Below, in pieces: positions 1 through 5,595 of a DNA stretch of 7,108 nt (position 1 is the first letter of the stretch; the number at the start of each line of letters is the position of its first letter). The notes under the pieces were generated by a model. It did no database searches, had not been told where the DNA came from, and was given only the letters and a program-made list of their open reading frames with translations. Source of the stretch: JBLHGU01 sp047615875 (GTDB taxonomy: Bacteria > Pseudomonadota > Gammaproteobacteria > Arenicellales > CAJQKF01); NCBI GenBank assembly GCA_047615875.1, contig JBLHGU010000260.1:1-7108 (forward strand), given 5' to 3'. A program made the position numbers and the translations under genes.

Positions 1-827
1 TAGTTGTAGCCGAAAGTGTTGGTGTTGTAATCATCCACTGGCACCCATGCTCTGCCCTGCCCAAAAAACGGACTGACCGGACCGGCGATGCCGCTCCACA
101 TAGGCGCCATCCACTGCGTCACCCGCCAGTAATATTTGTCTTCGTATGTGCGTCTAGCACCATAGACGAAACCGTAATCGGTATCTTTCATAGTGATCAC
201 CGGCGCTCCGTCGGTGGCGTACTTAATCGGCAAGGGCATGTCTTCGGGGTGCACTGAACTGTGCAGGAAGCTCACGTGCGAGGTGTCGATCTCCCCCTCC
301 ATGCCTTGTGCCCAGTTGGTCCCCTGATGCCAACGCGCAACGTGCGCATGGCCCTGCGGTACGTGCATCCATTCCATCTGCGGCAACTCTGGTTGGAGGT
401 CCTTCGGTCCCATATAGACCCAGACCAGTCCCCCTGCCTGTCGTGTCGGGTAAGCCTTGATGCTGGCCCGCGACGGCGGTTTCTTCCCGGCTTTGAGCGA
501 CGGCACGTTTGGCATGTCCACACACACACCGTTCACATCGTACTTCCAGCCGTGGTAGACGCATCGGATCCCGCACTCCTCGTTGCGGCCGTAGAACAGA
601 GGCGCCAGCTTATGCCGGCAGTAGGCGTTAATGATACCAACCCGGCCTTTCGTATCCCGGAACGCCAGTAGATCTTCGCCCATAATGCGCAACCGCACCG
701 GCGGGCCGTCGGGTTCGCTTATCTCTGAGCACAGCAGCGCTGGCATCCAGAAACGACGAAGGAAAGTGCCCATCGGTGTACCCGGGCCGACGCGAACCAG
801 GGTTTCGTTGTCTTCGTGTTTAAGCAT
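1..827 (-). CDS. Rieske non-haem iron oxygenase, alpha (oxygenase) subunit, phthalate 4,5-dioxygenase-like; 3' end beyond left edge
   Basis: The minus strand reads open from ATG at 827 to the window edge, giving 275 codons of a protein that is normally about 430-470 residues. The N-terminus has the RVGPGTPMG..LRRFW opening typical of phthalate-dioxygenase-type oxygenases. The Rieske [2Fe-2S] ligands are visible as C70-x-H72 and C89-x2-H92, 16 residues apart, followed by GWKYD. The start of the catalytic domain shows D181-x2-H184-x4-H189: two iron-ligand histidines plus the bridging aspartate. The third iron ligand, a C-terminal Asp, lies outside the window. A GAGGG Shine-Dalgarno sits 9 bases before the ATG. 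The family uses electrons from a separate reductase to hydroxylate an aromatic ring, or sometimes an alkyl group. Phthalate-type acids are the best guess from the neighbouring dehydrogenase. One oddity: the residues after H72 are K-L-A-P, where relatives usually have R-G. The gene is GC-rich compared with tetR next door. Confidence 0.9.
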   Translation of the reverse strand, partial: MLKHEDNETLVRVGPGTPMGTFLRRFWMPALLCSEISEPDGPPVRLRIMGEDLLAFRDTKGRVGIINAYCRHKLAPLFYGRNEECGIRCVYHGWKYDVNGVCVDMPNVPSLKAGKKPPSRASIKAYPTRQAGGLVWVYMGPKDLQPELPQMEWMHVPQGHAHVARWHQGTNWAQGMEGEIDTSHVSFLHSSVHPEDMPLPIKYATDGAPVITMKDTDYGFVYGARRTYEDKYYWRVTQWMAPMWSGIAGPVSPFFGQGRAWVPVDDYNTNTFGYN

Positions 828-908
828 TGTCCATCGCCCTCTTGGTACGGCTGAATGATTCGATTGCCAGCCGTTCCCTTAGCGCAATGCCAGCGTCGAC
901 TGGGACCA

Positions 909-964
909 ACCGACTATCTCATAATGTTCCAGTCGGTATATATAACATCAGTTAAGCATATCAA
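909..964 (-). promoter_or_regulatory. Promoter with overlapping operator-like inverted repeat upstream of the Rieske oxygenase gene
   Basis: Read on the minus strand, TTGATA (959-964) and TATATA (937-942) are separated by 16 bases, a good sigma70-like match that would start transcription near 930 and leave a leader of about 100 bases before the ATG at 827. An inverted repeat ACCGACT (909-915) / AGTCGGT (931-937) with a 15-base spacer covers the downstream edge of the -10 box and the predicted start site, where a repressor would block initiation. A third related copy, CGACTGG (898-904), sits just downstream. The promoter and repeat are seen directly. Use by the adjacent TetR protein is inference. 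Confidence 0.5.
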
Positions 965-1011
965 TTGGTTAGTGTCTAGCCGAAAATCAGGAAAAATTCG
1001 CACTTCGAATT

Positions 1012-1689
1012 TTAACTTGTAGGGGGAACGGTCGAAGGGTCAATTTCTGTCACGAAAAAAAGACCAATACATAAATCGATATGCTTTTCCAGAAACTTCT
1101 GGGATGAAGGAGAGACGCGTGCAACCTTCTCAACCTCGGATGCCAGCATATATAAATGGCTAACTGCGCCTACAAATACATAAAGTAGATGATAAGGATC
1201 ACCCTGTACGAAGCGTCCCTCTATTTGCGCTTCTTTGATCATTGATGTAATCAAATCAATGAATTCTTTGATGTAGGTTTTAAGCAGCCAATCCATACGT
1301 TTACCACCCTTACTGGCTTCATGCGCCATAAGCCAATGGAAGTGAGGGTTATTAGCACCAAAATGTATAAAATCCTCAAGTATCAGTCTCAGTTTGGTAG
1401 ATGTGTCAACGCCTCGCAAACCACTAAGACGCGAAGTGTACATTTCTTCAAATCGTTCGTATAAGTCAGAAATTGCTGCCTTCCAAAGTCCATCCTTATT
1501 TTTGAAATGATAATTGATTAATGTGTGCTGCACTCCTGCGTTCTTTGCAATTTGTCTTGTTGATGCAGCTTCAAAACCATGATCGGCAAACTCTATAACC
1601 GCAGAACTAATAATCTTGGTGCGCGTTTTAATACTGCGTTGTTGGCGCGCTCTTTGATTGACAATATCTTCTGGTTGATTCTTATTCAT
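1012..1689 (-). CDS. TetR/AcrR-family transcriptional regulator
   Basis: This 225-residue protein has the length and layout of the TetR family. The N-terminal helix-turn-helix spans roughly residues 21-70: RTKIISSAVIEFADHGF as the first helices, TRQIAKNAGV as the HTH, then the signature NYHFKNKDGLW after the recognition helix. The remaining ~150 residues are an all-helical ligand-binding and dimerisation domain of unknown specificity. Start at ATG 1689; AGGA lies 10 bases upstream. The gene begins 44 bases after the ligK stop on the same strand, so it may be co-transcribed with ligK. It lies upstream of the Rieske gene, whose promoter carries an inverted repeat, so a role as a local repressor responding to an aromatic or acyl-CoA effector is plausible but unproven. 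Its AT-rich coding sequence differs from the GC-rich genes on both sides. Confidence 0.92.
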   Translation of the reverse strand: MNKNQPEDIVNQRARQQRSIKTRTKIISSAVIEFADHGFEAASTRQIAKNAGVQHTLINYHFKNKDGLWKAAISDLYERFEEMYTSRLSGLRGVDTSTKLRLILEDFIHFGANNPHFHWLMAHEASKGGKRMDWLLKTYIKEFIDLITSMIKEAQIEGRFVQGDPYHLLYVFVGAVSHLYMLASEVEKVARVSPSSQKFLEKHIDLCIGLFFVTEIDPSTVPPTS

Positions 1690-1733
1690 AATTAGTCGAT
1701 CCTGAGTCCAAGAGTACTACTTATATTCCGTAT

Positions 1734-2438
1734 CTAATCATTGACCAGATCGTCAATGGAATCTATGTACATAAGCCCCGCCACTGCTAAGCTCTGGCGC
1801 ATGTTGTAGATGTCCAGACTGGCTTCGCCGCTACGCAAGCGTTCGCGTTTTGATTCTTCATCGTTCTCACGCATTTGCGCCAGCTTCACTACTTCGTCAG
1901 CCTCCTTGCGCTTAACCACGCAGACGCCGTCGTCGTCGGCGACGATGACATCACCGGGGTTGATGTAGGCGCCGGCGCAGACTACCGGAATGTTCACAGA
2001 GCCGGGGGTGGCCTTGACCGTGCCTTGGGCGTGCACGGCGCGGGACCAGACCGGGAAGTTCATTTTCTTGAGATCGGTTGTGTCACGCACACCAGCGTCG
2101 ATGACCAGGCCCCGGATGCCGTGAGCCTTGCAGGATTCTGCCAGCAGATCGCCGAACATACCGTCGGTATTATTGGCGGACTGGGCCACCACCAGGATGT
2201 CACCCGGTTTTGCCAGCTCGATGGCCACATGCAGCATCCAGTTGTCCCCGGGGTGGGCCATGACGGTGAGCGCACTGCCGGAGATTCGGGCGCCGGGGTA
2301 GATGGGCCGCATGTACGGCTTCACCAATCCGACGCGGCCTTGAGCCTCGTGCACGGTGGCTACGCCCATACGACCCAGTTCCGTTATGGACTCTTCGCTG
2401 GCGCGGTGGATATTTCGAACGGCGACGGAACGCTTCAA
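1734..2438 (-). CDS. ligK: 4-carboxy-4-hydroxy-2-oxoadipate (CHA) / 4-hydroxy-4-methyl-2-oxoglutarate aldolase, LigK/GalC/ProA type
   Basis: This is an RraA-fold aldolase of 234 residues, expected to cleave CHA to pyruvate and oxaloacetate, the last step of protocatechuate 4,5-cleavage and gallate pathways (EC 4.1.3.17). The family motif D-X20-R-D is intact as D97, R118 and D119, in the contexts FGDLLA and IDAGVRD. Other family landmarks are GVATVHEAQGRVGL (25-38), PGDNWMLHVA (63-72), FPVWSRAV (128-135) and VIVADDDGVCVV in the C-terminal half. Family members are cytosolic, with active sites at subunit interfaces. The start is TTG at 2438. No in-frame ATG or GTG lies between it and an in-frame TAA ten codons upstream, and the first internal ATG (codon 24) would remove conserved sequence. 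No convincing Shine-Dalgarno is seen, but the stop of a short upstream ORF overlaps the start as TTGA, so coupled initiation is possible. The gene is GC-rich. Confidence 0.85.
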   Translation of the reverse strand: MKRSVAVRNIHRASEESITELGRMGVATVHEAQGRVGLVKPYMRPIYPGARISGSALTVMAHPGDNWMLHVAIELAKPGDILVVAQSANNTDGMFGDLLAESCKAHGIRGLVIDAGVRDTTDLKKMNFPVWSRAVHAQGTVKATPGSVNIPVVCAGAYINPGDVIVADDDGVCVVKRKEADEVVKLAQMRENDEESKRERLRSGEASLDIYNMRQSLAVAGLMYIDSIDDLVND

Positions 2439-2560
2439 CTGAATGCACCCGTGACCAGCAGGAAGTTACGCTGGCAGGGCTGGCTATACTTCATTTCGCG
2501 CACGAACCCGAGCCTGCCTTTGAAACGGTGTTTACTGTTATTTGAGATTAATGTATGCAT
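2435..2560 (-). CDS. Possible 41-residue upstream ORF whose stop overlaps the ligK start
   Basis: On the minus strand an ATG at 2560 opens 41 codons ending in TGA at 2435-2437, sharing the bases TTGA with the ligK TTG start. The latter part reads VREMKYSQPCQRNFLLVTG. I recognise no family. There is no clear Shine-Dalgarno before the ATG; internal starts at GTG (2503) or ATG (2494) would give 22 or 19 residues. It could be a leader peptide that couples translation into ligK, the C-terminal remnant of a gene once upstream in the same operon, or chance. The last ~30 codons share the GC-rich composition of ligK, whereas the first dozen are AT-rich, which fits a remnant joined to foreign sequence. 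Confidence 0.3.
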   Translation of the reverse strand: MHTLISNNSKHRFKGRLGFVREMKYSQPCQRNFLLVTGAFS

Positions 2561-2574
2561 TTTTTGCTTTTAAA

Positions 2575-2592
2575 ACTGTTGTCAATAACAGT
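2575..2592 (-). promoter_or_regulatory. Operator-like inverted repeat overlapping a TTGACA box upstream of ligK
   Basis: ACTGTT (2575-2580) and AACAGT (2587-2592) are perfect inverted arms around GTCAAT. The minus strand reads a consensus -35 hexamer TTGACA at 2584-2579. The best -10 candidates at 15-17 bases are A-rich and weak, so the promoter call is tentative. It would serve ligK and perhaps tetR, which are 333 bases away from the next gene upstream. Confidence 0.25.
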
Positions 2593-2736
2593 CCCGTCTT
2601 CCCCGAGATTAATTGAGTGACTGCTCAAGAAGCTGCAGAATTGTAGCTTGGATCGAAGGGAGTGGTCAATAATGAAGTCACTAATTTGCCCAGCTGCAAC
2701 TATTTAACAGAGCCCGGACTCCCGTCAAAACTCTTG

Positions 2737-2756
2737 CCGGATACAGCCTATGCCGG
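2737..2756 (-). terminator. Possible terminator hairpin after the dehydrogenase gene
   Basis: Read on the minus strand, 16 bases past the dehydrogenase stop, CCGG(C)ATA and TATCCGG form a stem with a five-base loop and one bulge, followed by CAAGAG and then TTTT. The stem is GC-rich but the T-run is short and offset, so the call is weak. An overlapping plus-strand hairpin (2753-2767) followed by six Ts (2768-2773) also looks terminator-like. Confidence 0.3.
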
Positions 2757-2771
2757 TGGTGACCCGGTTTT

Positions 2772-4013
2772 TTAACTTTCGACCAGACCAATTTGATGTC
2801 TCAGTATTATTTCCTTCCCGTGCTGAGCAGATTGAAGTAACGCCAAACCAACCTCCAACGTTGCCATTCCCCATTCACCACTGTGAATGGGCTGGTCGTT
2901 ATTAACAATGGCATTGTAGAGTTCATCAATTACTTCACTTCGGAAAACAACGGGTGGATCCAGAACATCAAGATGACTGCCAGAGTCGTCATAAATCATC
3001 ACGCCTGTCGGAAGCGGACGCAGGTCAGCCTTCTCACATGAAACCAAGATTAGTCCAAAGTGTTGATGTAATTGTCTTGGCAGTGTTTTTTTATTTGTAA
3101 TATGAGTGTTGCGGTATCTTTCCCCCCCGTAATTTAATTCATTCTTTAGGATCAATTCTGCATCAGTAGTCGATGCCTGCAAAAGTGTATCGCGAGTTTT
3201 GGCATTTTCATGGGGGTTCTTTTCCTGTCCACTCTCTCCAACCCAACCACAAAATTCATCAGAATCAAAACGTGCATATCCGCTATATGTGGCAGATGCA
3301 AAAATGCCATTTTCAAAGGTGAGGAATGCGCTGTATGCACCTTCTGTAGGTCTTGAAGCATCCCAGGCGCCAACGCCTGCCCGGACGCTGGAGACTTTCC
3401 CTCCACCCAACAATCGAAGGATGTCTATCTGGTGTAATGCCTGGTTGTAAATCACACCGCCACCTTGAGCAGTATCAAGCTCCTCTGGCCGTCTTGGTCG
3501 ATAAAGAAAGTCGGTGTAATCGAGCGCGCTGATCATCCGCACTGACCCATACTTGCCGCTTTCGATAGCCTGACGGGTCCTTAGAATCGGAGTATCAAAA
3601 CCATGACTGTGACCGACGATTAATGTGACGTTGGCTTGACTGGCAGCCGCTATCATTTTATCGCAGTCTTCCAGCGTAATTGCCATAGGTTTTTCAACAA
3701 GCACATGCTTTCCATGTGAAGTTGCAATTTGGGTGTGTTCCAGGTGGAACTGATGCGGTGTGGCAATGTAGACGATCTCGACCAGAGGATCGCTGCAAAG
3801 CTCTTCTACTGTACTGTAGGTATTCGCAGAAAAATCCTGCTCTAACTGTCTGCGCGCTTCCTCTCGCGGATCAGTTCCGGCAACGATCTGTACACGTGGA
3901 TCCATTTGGAAAGTCGGAAGCATGACTGCAAACGCTTTTCCAAGACCCACCACACCAACCCCAATTTTACGGTGAATTTTTTGGGTTTCCACAACACTCC
4001 CCGCAGTTTTCAT
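2772..4013 (-). CDS. Gfo/Idh/MocA-family NAD(P)-dependent dehydrogenase, phthalate cis-dihydrodiol dehydrogenase-like (Pht4/OphB type)
   Basis: A two-domain oxidoreductase of 413 residues. Numbered from the ATG at 4013, the N-terminal Rossmann fold shows GVGVVGLGKAF (18-28; G20, G23, G25), an acidic D48 at the end of beta-2, and VLVEKP (104-109) with the family's conserved E-K-P. The second domain contains DYTDFLYRPRRPEEL (165-179), then GGGVIYNQALHQID (184-197) with the usual catalytic-region H194 and D197. The LYRPRRPEEL and NQ..HQ-D pattern resembles phthalate 4,5-dihydrodiol dehydrogenases more than sugar dehydrogenases. In that role it would oxidise the Rieske product to a dihydroxyphthalate with reduction of NAD(P)+. 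The ORF extends upstream to a TTG at 4034, but that codon lies only about 15 bases from the predicted transcription start and inside a palindrome, so ATG 4013 is preferred. Other substrates (sugar or inositol type) remain possible. Confidence 0.8.
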   Translation of the reverse strand: MKTAGSVVETQKIHRKIGVGVVGLGKAFAVMLPTFQMDPRVQIVAGTDPREEARRQLEQDFSANTYSTVEELCSDPLVEIVYIATPHQFHLEHTQIATSHGKHVLVEKPMAITLEDCDKMIAAASQANVTLIVGHSHGFDTPILRTRQAIESGKYGSVRMISALDYTDFLYRPRRPEELDTAQGGGVIYNQALHQIDILRLLGGGKVSSVRAGVGAWDASRPTEGAYSAFLTFENGIFASATYSGYARFDSDEFCGWVGESGQEKNPHENAKTRDTLLQASTTDAELILKNELNYGGERYRNTHITNKKTLPRQLHQHFGLILVSCEKADLRPLPTGVMIYDDSGSHLDVLDPPVVFRSEVIDELYNAIVNNDQPIHSGEWGMATLEVGLALLQSAQHGKEIILRHQIGLVES

Positions 4014-4126
4014 GACGCCATTCTTTGTGTTCAATATTGAACCAAAAGTGCATTTATTAAAGTTATTTGTAACACAAGTATCAATCTTAGATATGCTGGA
4101 CTAATTAATTATGGTTATATTAGTTG
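4014..4126. promoter_or_regulatory. Divergent intergenic control region between the dehydrogenase and the RraA-like pair
   Basis: This 113-base AT-rich segment separates two divergent transcription units. The minus-strand promoter and palindrome are described separately. For the plus strand I see only weak candidates, for example TTGTAA (4068-4073) with TATGCT (4093-4098) at 19 bases, and no good Shine-Dalgarno before 4127. A single regulator could control both directions from here. Confidence 0.45.
4029..4084 (-). promoter_or_regulatory. Promoter of the dehydrogenase gene with a perfect 14-bp palindrome just after the start site
   Basis: On the minus strand TTGATA (4079-4084) and TTTAAT (4056-4061) are exactly 17 bases apart, each matching consensus at five of six positions. 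This predicts transcription from about 4049 and a leader of about 36 bases to ATG 4013. The perfect palindrome GTTCAATATTGAAC (4029-4042) then lies at about +7 to +20, a classic repressor site. A more distant inverted pair TTGTGTT (4025-4031) / AACACAA (4071-4077) flanks the -10 region. The binding protein is unknown. Confidence 0.5.
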
Positions 4127-4795
4127 ATGAACGAGTCTCAAAATTATATATGTCGTCTGCGTAAACTTGATTGTTGCACTGTTTCAGACGCACTTGATCA
4201 TCTTAAACTGGCCGGTGTCGTTTCAGGTGTTCCGCAGAGATCGGGGTCCGGGCTTGTTGCAGGAATAGTAATTACAGTAAAACTCGGCTCGAAAGCGGCA
4301 GACAAGGGTTCATCTAAACCACGGCACCTGGGAACAACGGCGATAGAACTGGGGGGTCCCGACAATGTCATTGTGATAGAGCAACATACGGGGATTGAAG
4401 CAGGTAGTTGGGGCGGCTTATTAACCCTTGGTGCTAAATTGCGTGGTATCAATGGGGTCATTGCCGATGGTCCGGTTCGGGATATTGATGAAGCACGTGC
4501 ATTGGAGTTTCCTGTATTTGCAAAATCTCTGACAGCCCGGACAGCACGAGGAAGAATTGTGGAGGAAGCCACAAATGTTCCAATTCTTGTTTGGGACCGA
4601 AAGGTTGACCCCGGCGACTACGTCATTGCTGACAACAGCTCTGTAATCTTCATCAGTTGCTCTAATATTGAGAAAGTACTGGAACAAGCTGAAGCGATTG
4701 CATCAAGGGAAGCAGCAATGGCGAAATCAATCCGTGAAGGTACGCCCATCAGCGAGGTTATGGGTGGTAGCTACGAAAATATGTTGAAGAGTTGA
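4127..4795 (+). CDS. RraA-like fold protein (aldolase/RraA family), first of a tandem pair, lacking the motif acid
   Basis: This 222-residue protein has the RraA/HMG-aldolase fold. Landmarks are TVSDALDHL near the N-terminus, SKPRHLGTTAIE (63-74), WGGLLTLGAK (95-104), DGPVRD (114-119), FPVF after it, and the PGDYVIAD segment in the C-terminal third. In aldolases of the family the motif is D-X20-R-D. Here R118 and D119 are present at the exact spacing, but the first acid is replaced by G97, so metal or substrate handling should differ. The ORF can be read from TTG at 4124, but ATG immediately follows at 4127 and is preferred. It stops 3 bases before the next gene, another RraA-like protein, so the two are almost certainly co-translated. 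It is not close to LigK in sequence. Function unassigned; it could be a non-catalytic or specificity subunit, or an enzyme with altered chemistry. Confidence 0.85.
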   Translation: MNESQNYICRLRKLDCCTVSDALDHLKLAGVVSGVPQRSGSGLVAGIVITVKLGSKAADKGSSKPRHLGTTAIELGGPDNVIVIEQHTGIEAGSWGGLLTLGAKLRGINGVIADGPVRDIDEARALEFPVFAKSLTARTARGRIVEEATNVPILVWDRKVDPGDYVIADNSSVIFISCSNIEKVLEQAEAIASREAAMAKSIREGTPISEVMGGSYENMLKS

Positions 4796-4798
4796 AGA

Positions 4799-5464
4799 AT
4801 GACAAAAATTACAACAGATCCGAACCTGGAACGCGCCTCCCGTCTCGATACCGCAACATTGAGTGATGCGCTTGATCGACTAAGCATTGCAGGCCAGTGT
4901 TATCAGATTATGCCTTGTAGTGTTGATTTCAGACTTACCGGACGTGCATTTACAGTCCTCTACGGGCCAGCCTCAAACCCTCCGGGGACAGTGGGCGACT
5001 ATATTGATGATGTACCCGATGGTGGTGTTGTAGTGCTTGATAACGGTGGTCGCGATGATACAACCGTTTGGGGTGACATATTGACGGAAGTAGCCCACCG
5101 GCGAGGACTGGCAGGTACAGTTATAGATGGCGTATGTCGGGATGTATCCTTAAGCCTGGAACTGAATTATTCGGTCTTTAGCCGCGGTAACTGGATGCGC
5201 ACAGGCAAGGATCGCGTCCAGGTAGAGGCGACTAATGTGCCGGTAAATATTGGCAACGCTCGCGTTCAGCCCGGCGACCTCATGCGCGGAGACGCTGACG
5301 GTATTATTGTGATCCCGGCGCAGCACGAAGAAGCGATACTTGCAGCAGCTGAGGAGATTTCCAGTGCTGAAGAACAAATACGTAAAGCAGTGCAGTCAGG
5401 AATGCGTCTGGATGATGCACGAAAGGAGTTCCAGTATCACCAATTACAGAGCCGGGAAGATTAA
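4799..5464 (+). CDS. RraA-like fold protein (aldolase/decarboxylase-like), second of a tandem pair, motif intact
   Basis: A 221-residue RraA-fold protein. DTATLSDALDRLSIAG (17-32) is the family N-terminal helix region, parallel to TVSDALDHLKLAG in the preceding gene. The catalytic motif D-X20-R-D is complete: D93 in VWGDIL, then R114 and D115 in DGVCRD. The C-terminal third carries EATNVPVNIG and PGDLMRGDADGIIVIP. Family enzymes use a divalent metal to stabilise a pyruvate-like enolate in aldol cleavage, and several also decarboxylate oxaloacetate. Start ATG at 4799, 3 bases after the preceding stop, with GAAGAG inside the end of the upstream gene as a likely ribosome site. It probably forms a complex with its neighbour, since active sites in this fold sit between subunits. 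Candidate roles are a pathway aldolase, a beta-keto or aromatic acid decarboxylase, or a lyase of a related substrate; none is proven. Confidence 0.85.
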   Translation: MTKITTDPNLERASRLDTATLSDALDRLSIAGQCYQIMPCSVDFRLTGRAFTVLYGPASNPPGTVGDYIDDVPDGGVVVLDNGGRDDTTVWGDILTEVAHRRGLAGTVIDGVCRDVSLSLELNYSVFSRGNWMRTGKDRVQVEATNVPVNIGNARVQPGDLMRGDADGIIVIPAQHEEAILAAAEEISSAEEQIRKAVQSGMRLDDARKEFQYHQLQSRED

Positions 5465-5595
5465 TGCACTTTCCCGAACTCAACTCTTTGCAATGCTGTC
5501 TTTTTCATTCTAAGTAAAGAATGTCCGATAAAACAATAAGATTGCATGGTGAACTATTACATTTAAGGATTTTGAGAAATCGAGAGTAGCAAAAT
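5465..5595 (+). promoter_or_regulatory. Spacer between the RraA pair and the transporter, with a small inverted repeat
   Basis: These 131 bases carry an inverted repeat CATTCT (5506-5511) / AGAATG (5518-5523) with a six-base spacer, preceded by five Ts. It is too AT-rich for a strong terminator and has operator-like dimensions. TTGCAA (5489-5494) and TTGCAT (5543-5548) resemble -35 boxes, but no good -10 follows at proper spacing. Whether the transporter has its own promoter or is read through is undecided. Confidence 0.2.

Larger units (their letters stand above)
2561..2771. other. Intergenic remainder between ligK leader and dehydrogenase, with several inverted repeats but no recognised gene
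   Basis: No convincing coding sequence, RNA gene or transposon end was found. Visible structure: an 18-base inverted repeat ACTGTT-GTCAAT-AACAGT (2575-2592) containing a perfect minus-strand TTGACA box (2579-2584), though only a poor -10 follows it; TTGAG/CTCAA arms (2613-2628); and an 8-bp hairpin AAGCTGCA-GAAT-TGTAGCTT (2630-2649) with one G.U pair. These may be regulatory elements of the ligK transcript or junction debris; nothing decides between the two. Confidence 0.35.

Noticed and set aside
223..858. Several open frames of 75-136 codons on both strands over the left-edge gene
   Set aside because: They overlap the Rieske oxygenase in other frames. Only the minus-strand frame from 827 carries the C-x-H, C-x2-H and D-x2-H-x4-H motifs.
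1875..2573. A 232-codon plus-strand open frame opposite ligK
   Set aside because: Its translation has no family features, and it lies antisense to a protein with clear LigK motifs in a GC-rich gene, where long shadow frames are common.
2711..2771. Possible insertion-sequence end near the dehydrogenase 3' side
   Set aside because: No matching second end, target duplication or transposase fragment could be found in the window.
2753..2773. Plus-strand terminator-like hairpin followed by six Ts
   Set aside because: No plus-strand gene reads into it from the left, so it has no transcript to end unless it acts on antisense transcription. The overlap with the minus-strand hairpin makes assignment uncertain.
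4014..4034. TTG at 4034 as the dehydrogenase start, adding 7 residues
   Set aside because: The extension carries no conserved sequence and falls in the palindrome close to the predicted transcription start. ATG 4013 is the more ordinary choice.
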